Numbered from the stretch's first letter, positions 17,947 to 25,161 are shown. The stretch is DNA of 36,617 bases from Candidatus Saccharimonadota bacterium (GCA_016286785.1 JAEEUB010000011.1:1-36617); one strand, 5' to 3'. Notes: generated by a model from the sequence alone, not told the origin. Made by a program: numbers and translations.

Positions 17947-17975
17947 ATTATATCAAAAAACCGTGCTATAATCAA
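17947..17975 (-). promoter_or_regulatory. rpsA promoter, overlapping the divergent ROK promoter
   Basis: Minus strand TTGATT (17970-17975), 17 nt, TATAAT (17947-17952). The plus-strand TATAAT of the ROK gene (17967-17972) overlaps this -35, so polymerase cannot occupy both at once. Confidence 0.65.
17967..17972 (+). promoter_or_regulatory. -10 box of the ROK gene (leaderless)
   Basis: TATAAT ends 6 nt before the ATG at 17979. No Shine-Dalgarno is present. Confidence 0.6.
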
Positions 17976-17978
17976 GAC

Positions 17979-18752
17979 ATGTATCTTGGAATTGACATTG
18001 GAGGCACCAAAACTTTAATCGCACTATTCTCAAAACACGGGCATATCCTAAAAAAGGTTAAATTTAGAACCGCAAAAGGCCAAAAAACTTTTCTCGATAA
18101 CCTATTAGAAAACTTAGTCGCTTTTAAAAAATACCGCATTAAATCAATCGTCGTCGCCATTCCCGGGCTTGTACAAAAAAATTATTCAGTTCAATTTGGC
18201 AACCGAAATTGGAGCAATATCGACATTTTTAACCCAATAAAAGGCTTGTTCGACGTGCCAATTTATTTCGAAAACGACGCTAATTTAGCCGCACTTTATG
18301 AAGCCAAAAAATTAGCTGGCCGCACCGTTTTTCTAACCTTCTCGACCGGCATCGGCGGCGGCATAGTCGAAGATGGCAAAATCTCGCCAGAATCAAGCGC
18401 CTTCGAACCCGGCCACAAGATATACAGCTATAACGGTCAAGATAAAGAATGGGAAGATATAGCCGCTGCAAGTGCTATTGGTGCCTACTATCATATAGAT
18501 CGCGCCACCGACCTCCGCAAAAAAGAAGCAATGCAAGATATTGCTAAACGCATATACTTAGGCCTGCCAGATATCATTAAAGAGTACCATCCAAAAACCA
18601 TCATCCTTGGCGGCCCACTCGGCAGAATCTTCAGGCTATACTCCAAACATCTTCCCAAAATCCCAGAAGTTAAGCTCATTCGCCCCAAACGCCCAAACGA
18701 ATCCCCAATTTACGGCTGCTATGTCTTTGCAAAACAAAAGTCCAAACAGTAA
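17979..18752 (+). CDS. ROK-family protein (sugar kinase-like)
   Basis: A 257-residue actin-fold protein: MYLGIDIGGTKT is the phosphate-1 loop, IPGL and FENDANLAAL include the catalytic Asp100, and FSTGIGGGIV is the phosphate-2 loop. The EPGH motif (Glu143, His146) of ROK proteins is present. It is shorter than most ROK kinases (about 300) and lacks the CxCGxxGC zinc cluster, and it has no DNA-binding head, so it is a kinase rather than a repressor. The substrate, perhaps glucose or an N-acetylated hexosamine, cannot be told. The next gene starts within a few bases of its end. Confidence 0.82.
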   Translation: MYLGIDIGGTKTLIALFSKHGHILKKVKFRTAKGQKTFLDNLLENLVAFKKYRIKSIVVAIPGLVQKNYSVQFGNRNWSNIDIFNPIKGLFDVPIYFENDANLAALYEAKKLAGRTVFLTFSTGIGGGIVEDGKISPESSAFEPGHKIYSYNGQDKEWEDIAAASAIGAYYHIDRATDLRKKEAMQDIAKRIYLGLPDIIKEYHPKTIILGGPLGRIFRLYSKHLPKIPEVKLIRPKRPNESPIYGCYVFAKQKSKQ

Positions 18753-18756
18753 CGCT

Positions 18757-19164
18757 ATGGATAATCTATTAAATCGAATCAAAAAAGATTACCCAGAATT
18801 ATCTATTAAGAATGGCAAGAAGTTTACTTTTCGCCCCCCAAAAACTATCATCATCGGACCATCGGAGCCTAAAATGGAACTACTCCTGCTTCACGAATTA
18901 GGTCATGCCCTACTCCATCATGAAGATTACAAAACTCATGTCGACAGATTAAAAATGGAAAGCGATGCCTGGGAAAAAGCCAAAGAATTATCTCTTAAAT
19001 ATGACGTGGAGTTCGACGACGATTTAATGCAAACCGAACTAGATACTTATAGAGATTGGCTCTACAAAAAATCCCGCTGTCCTATCTGCGGATTAACTAG
19101 ATTTCAAACACCAGATTTTAAATATCACTGCCCAAGATGCGAACTACTCTTAAATAAGAAATAA
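18757..19164 (+). CDS. Small HExxH peptidase-like protein with C-terminal zinc ribbon
   Basis: A 135-residue protein beginning MDNLLNRIKKDYPELSI. LLHELGHALLHHED gives HExxH with a nearby acidic residue, as in ImmA/IrrE-type gluzincins that cleave repressors or act as stress sensors. The end has CPICGL and HCPRCELL, a four-Cys zinc ribbon. An in-frame ATG at 18721 would add 12 residues and overlap the ROK gene; neither start has a clear ribosome binding site. It is probably co-transcribed with the ROK gene. Catalytic activity and target are unknown. Confidence 0.7.
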   Translation: MDNLLNRIKKDYPELSIKNGKKFTFRPPKTIIIGPSEPKMELLLLHELGHALLHHEDYKTHVDRLKMESDAWEKAKELSLKYDVEFDDDLMQTELDTYRDWLYKKSRCPICGLTRFQTPDFKYHCPRCELLLNKK

Positions 19165-19183
19165 TATTTTGAAAAAATTATTC

Positions 19184-19237
19184 AAAAAGCTCCTTCCAGG
19201 ATCAGCGTAACCTTATGTACTTTTCCCAAAAGGAGCT
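19184..19237 (-). terminator. Possible terminator of the KGG protein gene
   Basis: On the minus strand AGCTCCTT pairs with AAGGAGCT and is followed by TTTTT. The loop is long (34 nt), so support is moderate. Confidence 0.45.
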
Positions 19238-19246
19238 ACTTTTAAC

Positions 19247-19450
19247 TTAGGCAGCTTTTTTAGCAGGGCCACGACGGGAGATACGACCGCCTTTAGCGCC
19301 AGCAATACGAGCTAACGCAGGGTTAGCAGCGAAACCGCCAGTATGACCATTCTGGCCACCTTTTTTACCAATACGGGCATAGAATTCTTTACCGTATTTA
19401 GCTTTATTAGTAGCAGCAGCTTTCATGCCACCAGCTTTAGTTCCAGCCAT
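19247..19450 (-). CDS. Small basic KGG-type protein
   Basis: A 67-residue, Gly/Ala/Lys-rich protein: MAGTKAGGMKAAATNKAKYG, then FYARIGKKGGQNGHTGGFA, then AGAKGGRISRRGPAKKAA. It has the KGG pattern of stress-induced proteins such as Con-10/GsiB-like proteins and is common in Saccharibacteria. It is very basic and probably binds nucleic acid or is disordered. The role is unknown. AGGAG lies 8 nt before the ATG, and a perfect consensus promoter lies about 70 nt upstream, so it is likely highly expressed. Confidence 0.75.
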   Translation of the reverse strand: MAGTKAGGMKAAATNKAKYGKEFYARIGKKGGQNGHTGGFAANPALARIAGAKGGRISRRGPAKKAA

Positions 19451-19520
19451 TCTAGAACTCCTATTCTGCCCACCAGATTTAAATTAAAATAAACACCACC
19501 TTTTTAGAGTGTATGTGTCC

Positions 19521-19549
19521 ATTATACCATAGCGCTTACAGTTTGTCAA
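19521..19549 (-). promoter_or_regulatory. Consensus promoter of the KGG gene
   Basis: Minus strand TTGACA (19544-19549), 17 nt, TATAAT (19521-19526), a perfect sigma-70-type match. The 5' leader is about 65 nt. Confidence 0.85.
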
Positions 19550-19637
19550 TACGCTTTTACTAAAAAATATGTCATAATATTTTTTAATTTCCCGAACAAA
19601 TATTTATGAAGTTTTACACAAAATGTGGAAAAAGGTA

Positions 19638-19666
19638 TTGACAATATGCATATGGTGATATAGAAT
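19638..19666 (+). promoter_or_regulatory. Promoter of a candidate small RNA
   Basis: TTGACA (19638-19643), 17 nt, TAGAAT (19661-19666). No plus-strand gene follows; an 85-nt structured segment and a terminator do. Confidence 0.7.
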
Positions 19667-19672
19667 AGAGAT

Positions 19673-19757
19673 AGTTTTAAGTAGACAAAACTGCGAGGCT
19701 ACTTAAAATAAAATGTATGACCTTGGAATCGCCTAAAACAGGCGATTCCTCTTTTTT
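19673..19757 (+). ncRNA. Candidate 85-nt small RNA
   Basis: It starts 7 nt after a good -10 box. The first hairpin is TTTTAAGTAG/CTACTTAAAA (19675-19684 and 19699-19708) with a 14-nt loop. A 16-nt single-stranded stretch follows, then an intrinsic terminator GGAATCGCCT/AGGCGATTCC ending in a T-rich tract. No ORF or ribosome binding site is present. The nearest downstream gene is convergent, so this is not a leader. The first stem is almost the same as part of an inverted repeat at 30248-30307. Confidence 0.65.
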
Positions 19758-19811
19758 GCCTACTTTTTTTACAACCATCCCACCCATACCACAAAAAACT
19801 AGCTATCAAAA

Positions 19812-19838
19812 GTGCCCCCGTAATACACAGGGGGGCAC
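19812..19838. terminator. Terminator at the end of the 225-residue protein gene
   Basis: Stem GTGCCCCC/GGGGGCAC. On the minus strand it is followed by TTTT, on the plus strand by a T7 tract 8 nt later, so it may work both ways. Confidence 0.6.
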
Positions 19839-19872
19839 CAATTGTTTTTTTGAAACACCAATCTACGGCTTC

Positions 19873-20550
19873 TTACTTACGGAATAGCCGATCTACTATC
19901 CTGCGACGTACAGCCACAGTTTCCCAAATCGCTCGGTAAGCTTCATTGTCTTTGGCTCTTAAATAGTTAAAGTCCTCAGTCTTGACAATTCCGGGCGATT
20001 CTATTCTAGCCCATAGCCATCCGCATCCAACCGAAACCATAATCGATCTGCAGGCATCGGCTAGCCTAATCACTTCTCCTTCTGCAAAGACGTTCCCTGT
20101 CGCAGGAAAGAAGACACCGCCGCGATCCGAATGTATTTCCGCGTTCTCAGGGATAAAGACACAAACTTCATCTCCCTTCTTAAAATAGTCATCTTCCCTA
20201 AAAACCACAAAAAGTGGCTTATTGTCTGCAAGGTTAATTGCTTTACCTATCACAGACATCAAGTCATCGATAGTCCTTCCCACTTTATCATCCTCCAACT
20301 CAGGAGGAAAAACTTGTCCCATCTGGGGCACAATATCCGAAACGACAATCGGCTGCTCCGAAACAGGAGCCGTTAGAGCAGCTATTTCGTTGGACGCGCC
20401 GTACGGCGCATCCTTTGCCTCTTTCCAATGCTGTTGGATGTAACTAAGATTCTCCCTCCCAAGAAAAGCCAAATCATCCACAGTTCTTATCTCGACACCC
20501 ATAATCGAAAGCCACGGGACAACATCCCGTATTGCTACTTTCTGTTCCAT
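19873..20550 (-). CDS. Unknown 225-residue protein
   Basis: I do not recognise this protein. It starts MEQKVAIRDVVPWLSIMGVE and has a mixed alpha/beta look. The second half, from PLFVVFREDDYFKKGDEVCV through PATGNVFAEGEVIRLADACR, is strand-rich; the C-terminus is basic (VAVRRRIVDRLFRK). No signal peptide, membrane segment or catalytic motif is visible. AAGGAG lies 7 nt before the ATG, and TTTACA, 17 nt, TATTAT lies about 90 nt upstream. A terminator follows it. It stands alone between the small RNA and the tRNA pair. Confidence 0.6.
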   Translation of the reverse strand: MEQKVAIRDVVPWLSIMGVEIRTVDDLAFLGRENLSYIQQHWKEAKDAPYGASNEIAALTAPVSEQPIVVSDIVPQMGQVFPPELEDDKVGRTIDDLMSVIGKAINLADNKPLFVVFREDDYFKKGDEVCVFIPENAEIHSDRGGVFFPATGNVFAEGEVIRLADACRSIMVSVGCGWLWARIESPGIVKTEDFNYLRAKDNEAYRAIWETVAVRRRIVDRLFRK

Positions 20551-20635
20551 TGCTCTCCTTCTCGACGAACTTAGACCAAACTAGCTTCAAAAAAAACAAA
20601 AAAACTATAGATACGCACTAGCGCACTATTGGCTC

Positions 20636-20664
20636 CAATAATACTACAATCTATCAATCATGTA
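20636..20664 (-). promoter_or_regulatory. Promoter of the 225-residue protein gene
   Basis: Minus strand TTTACA, 17 nt, TATTAT. It lies just after the tRNA terminator. Confidence 0.5.
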
Positions 20665-20679
20665 AAGCCAAAAACCAAT

Positions 20680-20704
20680 AAAAATTCGGCCCTTACCGCC
20701 GAAA
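20680..20704 (-). terminator. Terminator of the tRNA-Ala/tRNA-Ile unit
   Basis: Minus strand TTCGGC/GGCCGAA stem followed by TTTTTA, 11 nt after the tRNA-Ile CCA. Confidence 0.7.
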
Positions 20705-20714
20705 TACAATAACT

Positions 20715-20791
20715 TGGTGGGGATATATGGACTTGAACCATAGACCTCGTCATTATCAGTGACGCGCTCTAACCAGCTGAGCTATATCCCC
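20715..20791 (-). tRNA. tRNA-Ile (GAT)
   Basis: Acceptor GGGGATA/TATCCCC, D stem GCTC/GAGC, anticodon stem CGTCA/TGACG with loop CTGATAA giving GAT, standard T arm, encoded CCA. It lies 10 nt after tRNA-Ala on the same transcript. Confidence 0.95.
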
Positions 20792-20801
20792 ATAATAAAC
20801 T

Positions 20802-20878
20802 TGGTGGAGTAACTGGGACTCAAACCCAGGACCTCTGCCTTGCAAAGGCAGCGCTCTAATCAACTGAGCTATTACCCC
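20802..20878 (-). tRNA. tRNA-Ala (TGC)
   Basis: Acceptor GGGGTAA/TTACTCC (one G-U), D stem GCTC/GAGC, anticodon stem CTGCC/GGCAG with loop TTTGCAA giving TGC, T loop TTTGAGT, encoded CCA. First gene of the tRNA pair. Confidence 0.95.
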
Positions 20879-20886
20879 ATAAGACT

Positions 20887-20914
20887 ATTTTACCAAAAAA
20901 AGAAAAAATGTCAA
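20887..20914 (-). promoter_or_regulatory. Promoter of the tRNA-Ala/Ile pair
   Basis: Minus strand TTGACA (20909-20914), 16 nt, TAAAAT (20887-20892). The -35 overlaps the stop codon of the polysaccharide deacetylase gene. Confidence 0.75.
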
Positions 20915-21726
20915 AGCCCACGATATGCCACGCCATTTTCTAAAGTCGCGCCGTGTTCTCTAGCCAGCTCCGAAACCGTAACGAATTCATAACCACTACC
21001 CCTCATCTCGTCAATTAACCGTGGCACCGCCGCCACCGATGTTTCATAAATATCATGCATTAAAATGATCGCCCCATCAAATGCCTGACTAAGAGCCGTG
21101 GATACAATACTATCAGGATTACGGCTTTCCCAATCCCTAGTATCTACCGACCACAAAACCATCGGCGTATTAACTGTTCTGCTTACATTATCGTCATAAT
21201 TTCCATAAGGCGGTCGCGTAAGACTAGGAATTTCGCCCAAAATCTCTTCAAATACAGATTTTGCCTCATTTATATCAGCTTGTGCCGCATCGTCCGAAAG
21301 ATAAATCAAATTTTGATGATACATCGTATGACTAGCCACCTCATGTCCTTCCCTCGCGGCACGCTTTGCTATCTCCGGATTGCTTCTAATCATGCTACCT
21401 AGCATAAAAAACGTTGCCGGAACGTTTCTTGACTCTAGAATGTCAAGAAGTAAAGGCGTAGTAGTAGCTAAAGGCCCGTCATCAAAAGTTAAAGCAACTA
21501 ATTTTTTCCCATCTAAGCTCCTCTCAATAACCCTAACATGTTTAGACATGGGCGCTATGCTTATTTTTACCTGCGTTTCTCCCGCCCTAGGAACCGTATA
21601 ATCTAATAAATCTAAAATAGCTGCAATTCCAATCAAGATCAAAACAACTAGCTTCAGCCACGGAAAACGCGCATTTATATATCCCAAAAAAGACCTATTG
21701 TAAGATGTTCTGCCTGACGTACTCAT
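20911..21726 (-). CDS. Polysaccharide deacetylase (NodB domain), membrane-anchored
   Basis: A 271-residue protein with one membrane segment at about residues 23-42 and an extracytoplasmic NodB domain. Motif 1 is LTFDDGP (Asp82, Asp83), motif 2 is SHTMYH (His133, His137, metal ligands), motif 3 is RPPYGNYD, motif 4 includes DTRDW, and motif 5 is ILMHD (His224). All catalytic residues are present, so it should be active. It likely deacetylates peptidoglycan N-acetylglucosamine or a related surface glycan. It overlaps the end of trmH by 32 nt and is co-transcribed with it. Confidence 0.88.
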   Translation of the reverse strand: MSTSGRTSYNRSFLGYINARFPWLKLVVLILIGIAAILDLLDYTVPRAGETQVKISIAPMSKHVRVIERSLDGKKLVALTFDDGPLATTTPLLLDILESRNVPATFFMLGSMIRSNPEIAKRAAREGHEVASHTMYHQNLIYLSDDAAQADINEAKSVFEEILGEIPSLTRPPYGNYDDNVSRTVNTPMVLWSVDTRDWESRNPDSIVSTALSQAFDGAIILMHDIYETSVAAVPRLIDEMRGSGYEFVTVSELAREHGATLENGVAYRGL

Positions 21727-22219
21727 ACATTGCTATCCCGGCAGCAACGCCAACATTAACCGAACGCGTAGAACCAAAGCTCTCAATAAATCTCACGTCC
21801 CCCGCTTTTTGTAGTAATTCTTCCGTAATTCCATTATTCTCCGAGCCGAATAATAAAGTAGTATTTTGTTGAAACATTTTTTTATTCAAAGGTTTGGCGC
21901 GCTCTAAATTATTTTCTATAGCCACAAGTTCTCTACCTTCCTGAGTCGCCAAAAAATCCTCGATGCTAGGATGATGTATAATTTCAAGATATTTATCAGT
22001 ACACATTGCACCGCGACGATTATATTTTTTCTTACCAATTATGTGCACTTTACTCACGTTAAACGAGTTAGCGGTACGTACAATAGAACCAATATTAAAA
22101 TCGTGTTCAACATTTTCAATCGCGATTTCTAGCGGAATACGTTTTTTACTCAAAGCCGCAAAAACTTGCTCATTAGCCATGCCTTTGTATTCATCAATTA
22201 GATTTCGCGAATCTTCCAT
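21695..22219 (-). CDS. TrmH/SpoU-family RNA 2'-O-methyltransferase
   Basis: A 174-residue protein with the SPOUT motifs: IENVEHDFNIGSIVRTANSF (motif 1, with the N..R core), LLFGSENNGI (motif 2, SAM-binding knot) and RSVNVGVAAGIAMYE (motif 3, knot). It methylates the 2'-O of a ribose in tRNA or rRNA; the target base cannot be assigned. There is no extra RNA-binding N-terminal domain. TATAAT lies 6 nt before the ATG, so a leaderless mRNA is likely. Confidence 0.85.
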   Translation of the reverse strand: MEDSRNLIDEYKGMANEQVFAALSKKRIPLEIAIENVEHDFNIGSIVRTANSFNVSKVHIIGKKKYNRRGAMCTDKYLEIIHHPSIEDFLATQEGRELVAIENNLERAKPLNKKMFQQNTTLLFGSENNGITEELLQKAGDVRFIESFGSTRSVNVGVAAGIAMYEYVRQNILQ

Positions 22220-22225
22220 ACCCGT

Positions 22226-22231
22226 ATTATA
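22226..22231 (-). promoter_or_regulatory. -10 box of trmH (leaderless)
   Basis: Minus strand TATAAT, ending 6 nt before the ATG at 22219. No convincing -35. Confidence 0.55.
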
Positions 22232-22238
22232 TCACACG

Positions 22239-22264
22239 GAAAACGACCGGATTCCTCCGGCCGT
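22239..22264 (-). terminator. Terminator of the acidic repeat protein gene
   Basis: Minus strand ACGGCCGG/CCGGTCGT stem (one G-U) with a 6-nt loop, followed by TTTTCC. It lies 55 nt after the stop of the 600-residue gene. Confidence 0.6.
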
Positions 22265-22318
22265 TACTCCGCGAATAGTCTTTGATAGAGTCGCTTAACC
22301 TTAGCTGCTGCCAGAGTG

Positions 22319-24121
22319 CTAGTCCTTATGGATGCTACGAGCATAAATCTCCGGAGCAGTACAAGAGCCTTGCTCAGAAACTTTTACGGTCCCATCTGGG
22401 AAAAGCTCCTCAGGCGTAACCCTAAAAAAGCATTCAGGCAAAAGGACGAACCGAACAGTCCCATCTTCAAAGTCCGGTAAAGACGCTTCTCTCCCCTCTA
22501 AATCTCTCGGAATAAACTTCCAATGCACCGTCCTTACCAGTTCTCCTGCGTCCGCCTCAAAATCTCTTACCACGTTTACCCGAGCAGAACCTTGAGGCCT
22601 AAACAACCTGCCACCAAGCCAAATATCACGCCCAAGTAGGTTAACGACAGCAACATGCACGGGCGCAAGCTCCGACTCGTTTGCACTACAATCAGCCTCA
22701 TGAGCCAAAGTTGGCTCCCTGATGCTATCTTCAGGTTCGATGGAGTGCTTCCCCTTAAACCAACCATTCGGGACGGCAACCAGTGGTGTCGACGCAAAAA
22801 ACTGTTCGGTAACCTGCAACACGCCACTCGGAATGGATTCTTTAGAAGAGTAACAGGTAACTGCCTGCGGCAAAAGGAAAAGCGAATTTTCCCCATGCGG
22901 CCAAGGAGTCACGCTCTGCGCCGAGTTTCTAATTGCTAACTTGCAACTCTCCTCCTTCAGTTCTCCACCAACCAATGCATGTGTCGTTACCACAATAGCA
23001 GAACCCTGAGATTCTATAGTAGCGCCGCCAATCTTGATATCATAACCCAAAAAGTTATAGATATCACATAGCGTAGCCCCAAGCACCGGCTTATCTTCTG
23101 AGTCAGATTCCAATTCCAACACTGACTCAGCTACTTCTGGCCCAGTAGATTCCGGCTGGAGCACCGACTCGAACTCAATCTGTTCCGACTCGGGCTGTTC
23201 CGACCCAAGCTCAGCAATGTCCGAATCGGGTTCTGGCTCGGCCTGTTCCGACCCAAGCTCAGCAATGTCCGAATCGGGTTCTGGCTCGGGCTCAACGACG
23301 CCAGGCGCAGCATTCTTCGATTCAAGCTCGGCAACATCTGGTTTGGGACTGTTGATAGTTAAATCGGATACAGCGACACCCAGCTCGGCTTCAACGGTAT
23401 CCGGACTGGGCTCAACAACATCCGGCTCGGCTTCAACGGTATCCGGACTGGGCTCAACAACATCCGGCTCGGCTTCAGCTTCAGCAGCAACTTCAAAACC
23501 ACCACCTTCCGGTTCAGGTTCAATAATCTCAGGCTCCTTTGGCGATCCAACATCGGCCCCAACGCCGACATTGGCCCTAGCTTCAGACTCCTTTGGCGAT
23601 CCAACATCGGCCCCAAAGCCGACATTGGCCCTAGCTTCGTGTTCTTTACGCCATTGACGAGCACGAAGAACCGCTGTCGGAAAAGTACCAAACCTATTAC
23701 AGAACGTCAAATAGTAAGGTGGTACTATGCCGCCTTTCTTCTTCTCAGCCAAATACCAATCTTTATACTGGCTTATCTTAATAGTGTCATCTTCCCCAGC
23801 ATCGTCAATTGCCCGCGCCATCCAGATGAGCAGATCTTCCTCAGAATAGAGTTTTGACATTTCTCGCTCTCTTTCCTTCTCTACTAGTTTCGACATTCCC
23901 GGTTGCTTTCTTAGCTCATCTATCATATTTTCGTATGAACCAAAAAGATCCTCAACCGTTTTCAGACTATAGCCCAGTGTATTTTTTCTTCCCTGCCAAT
24001 TTTCTCGAGACGGAAAATGACCAAGTTGGTTCGCATACTCAGCAGCCCGACTTAAACATATTTCTTTTGCGTCTTCTTCTTGCCCTACCTTACCATTACC
24101 GTCTTGAACATAACGCGACAC
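22319..24121 (-). CDS. Acidic protein with homing-endonuclease-associated repeats and a duplicated C-terminal domain
   Basis: A 600-residue protein in three parts. Residues 15-75 and 92-160 look like two HNH_repeat-type helical modules (YANQLGHFPSRENW...DLFGSYENMI; CNRFGTFPTAVLRARQW). Residues 165-345 are a Glu/Pro/Asp-rich linker built from three separate tandem duplications. The C-terminal part holds two copies of a strand-rich domain, at about 347-445 and 487-590, each starting NFLGYDIKIGG or NLLGRDIWLGG and later containing FLLP or VLLP. No nuclease catalytic site is visible. It starts with GTG at 24121 and has a weak ribosome binding site. TATAAT (rc 24211-24216) is upstream. Function is unknown; it follows a candidate 0.6-kb RNA. 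Confidence 0.7.
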   Translation of the reverse strand: MSRYVQDGNGKVGQEEDAKEICLSRAAEYANQLGHFPSRENWQGRKNTLGYSLKTVEDLFGSYENMIDELRKQPGMSKLVEKEREREMSKLYSEEDLLIWMARAIDDAGEDDTIKISQYKDWYLAEKKKGGIVPPYYLTFCNRFGTFPTAVLRARQWRKEHEARANVGFGADVGSPKESEARANVGVGADVGSPKEPEIIEPEPEGGGFEVAAEAEAEPDVVEPSPDTVEAEPDVVEPSPDTVEAELGVAVSDLTINSPKPDVAELESKNAAPGVVEPEPEPDSDIAELGSEQAEPEPDSDIAELGSEQPESEQIEFESVLQPESTGPEVAESVLELESDSEDKPVLGATLCDIYNFLGYDIKIGGATIESQGSAIVVTTHALVGGELKEESCKLAIRNSAQSVTPWPHGENSLFLLPQAVTCYSSKESIPSGVLQVTEQFFASTPLVAVPNGWFKGKHSIEPEDSIREPTLAHEADCSANESELAPVHVAVVNLLGRDIWLGGRLFRPQGSARVNVVRDFEADAGELVRTVHWKFIPRDLEGREASLPDFEDGTVRFVLLPECFFRVTPEELFPDGTVKVSEQGSCTAPEIYARSIHKD

Positions 24122-24235
24122 TTCTCTTCACCCCCAAACCAAAGCTCCGTTTTACAATACTATTCGCACGTTAAAATACTTGCCCCACCAAACACAAGGA
24201 TATTATACCATAATTACTAGAAACTTCCAGGCTAG

Positions 24236-24848
24236 AAAAAGGCGGACCATTGGGTCCGCCCTGGAGAAGATAAGGTACGGGGATAAGAACCTTTCGGTTA
24301 GTCTTTTAATGCGCAAAGGTTTTCGCCAGTGGCACACTCACCTACACTTGCTAAGACCATCCCCTTATGCAGCTACCGTTCGTAGCCTTGGCCTTTAGGC
24401 CAAACGTTCCGCCCCATTCGCAGTCAATCAAAAGGAGGAAAAGGTTGCGGCGGATCCCTAAGCCCCCTAAATAGGACCCACCGCCATAGCCACTATAACC
24501 CGCAGTTAGAACGGGGGCTTGTGTAAGGCCCCAGGACTCAAGGAATCCAAGATTCCAAAAGCCTGAGGCGGTAAACACTAATTGACGAAACGCGCGTACC
24601 TTACGTCGCAACCAAACTTACCCCATGTCAGCTTCGAGGCACCGTTCTCGGCATCAATCGGGCAAGCGTTCTACCCCATGTCAGCTTCGAGGCACCATTC
24701 TCGGCATCAATCGAGCAAATTGCGTCGAAACGACGTGCTAGAAGGATAGATTATCCTGCTAACATGTCGCTTCGACATATCATAATTTAGCTACATAATG
24801 TTTAGTTTAATCTACTCGCTTTTACAAGTTTCTCCAAACTTTTAGCGC
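24236..24848 (-). ncRNA. Candidate large structured RNA, about 613 nt
   Basis: A promoter (TTGCAA, 17 nt, TATACT) and a strong terminator frame this gene-free stretch on the minus strand. It has many local hairpins, for example TTGGCCTAAAGGCCAA and CTAACCGAAAGGTTCTTA, and two tandem copies of a 43-nt unit near the 5' part (24632-24717). No ORF with a ribosome binding site is present. It lacks the signatures of tmRNA, SRP RNA and RNase P RNA that I looked for. In size it is like the OLE, GOLLD and ROOL classes, but I cannot match it to any of them. Confidence 0.55.
24241..24260 (-). terminator. Terminator of the 0.6-kb RNA
   Basis: Minus strand GGCGGACC/GGTCCGCC with a 4-nt loop, followed by TTTTT. 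Confidence 0.85.
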
Positions 24849-24854
24849 AGTAGA

Positions 24855-24883
24855 AGTATAGCACACTATATTATTCTTTGCAA
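24855..24883 (-). promoter_or_regulatory. Promoter of the 0.6-kb RNA
   Basis: Minus strand TTGCAA (24878-24883), 17 nt, TATACT (24855-24860). Confidence 0.65.
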
Positions 24884-24897
24884 CAGTTTTCTATACA

Positions 24898-25095
24898 AAA
24901 AGCGGGGACTCTTAAAGAGTCCCGCCCAACGTCCTAGCGGTGGATTTAGTAAGTTAGTTGGTTATCTAGACTCACAAATGGTAGCACTCTGTGCTATCCA
25001 TCCGCCTGGCCCTAAAGAAGGGATGATGAGCAGAAATAACCGTTCCAGAGGCAGAAAAGCATTAGGAAGAGCCGCCTAAAAATCGTTCAATTCAG
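24898..25095 (-). ncRNA. Candidate structured RNA, about 200 nt
   Basis: A gene-free stretch ending in a strong minus-strand terminator (GCGGGACTCTT/AAGAGTCCCCGC, then TTTTT, at 24898-24926). A long-range stem GCGGATGGAT/ATCCACCGC (one bulge) encloses the hairpin GGATAGCAC/GTGCTACC. A possible promoter is TTGCTA, 16 nt, TATGCT on the minus strand near 25100-25130. No ORF is present. Not matched to a known class. Confidence 0.45.
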
Positions 25096-25161
25096 CATAA
25101 AGCATAACAAACACATAAATCATAGCAAGTTTTTGATATGGTTCTTATAGTTTCTTGCATT

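Noticed and set aside
18607-18756. A 185-residue version of the HExxH gene starting at 18607
   Set aside because: The extra N-terminal residues overlap the ROK gene in another frame and are not needed; the family-like sequence starts near 18757.
20715-20878. tRNA-Ile and tRNA-Ala as the spacer of an rRNA operon
   Set aside because: No 16S or 23S sequence is nearby, and the pair has its own promoter and terminator.
23217-23691. Ser/Pro-rich ORFs in other frames opposite the acidic linker
   Set aside because: They mirror the tandem repeats of the 22319-24121 gene and have no ribosome binding sites.
24632-24717. CRISPR array
   Set aside because: Only two copies of a 43-nt unit with a spacer of about 8 nt, and no cas genes nearby.
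24236-24848. tmRNA or RNase P RNA
   Set aside because: No terminal CCA-bearing tRNA-like end, no tag reading frame, and no GAGGAAAGTC-type RNase P core found on either strand.
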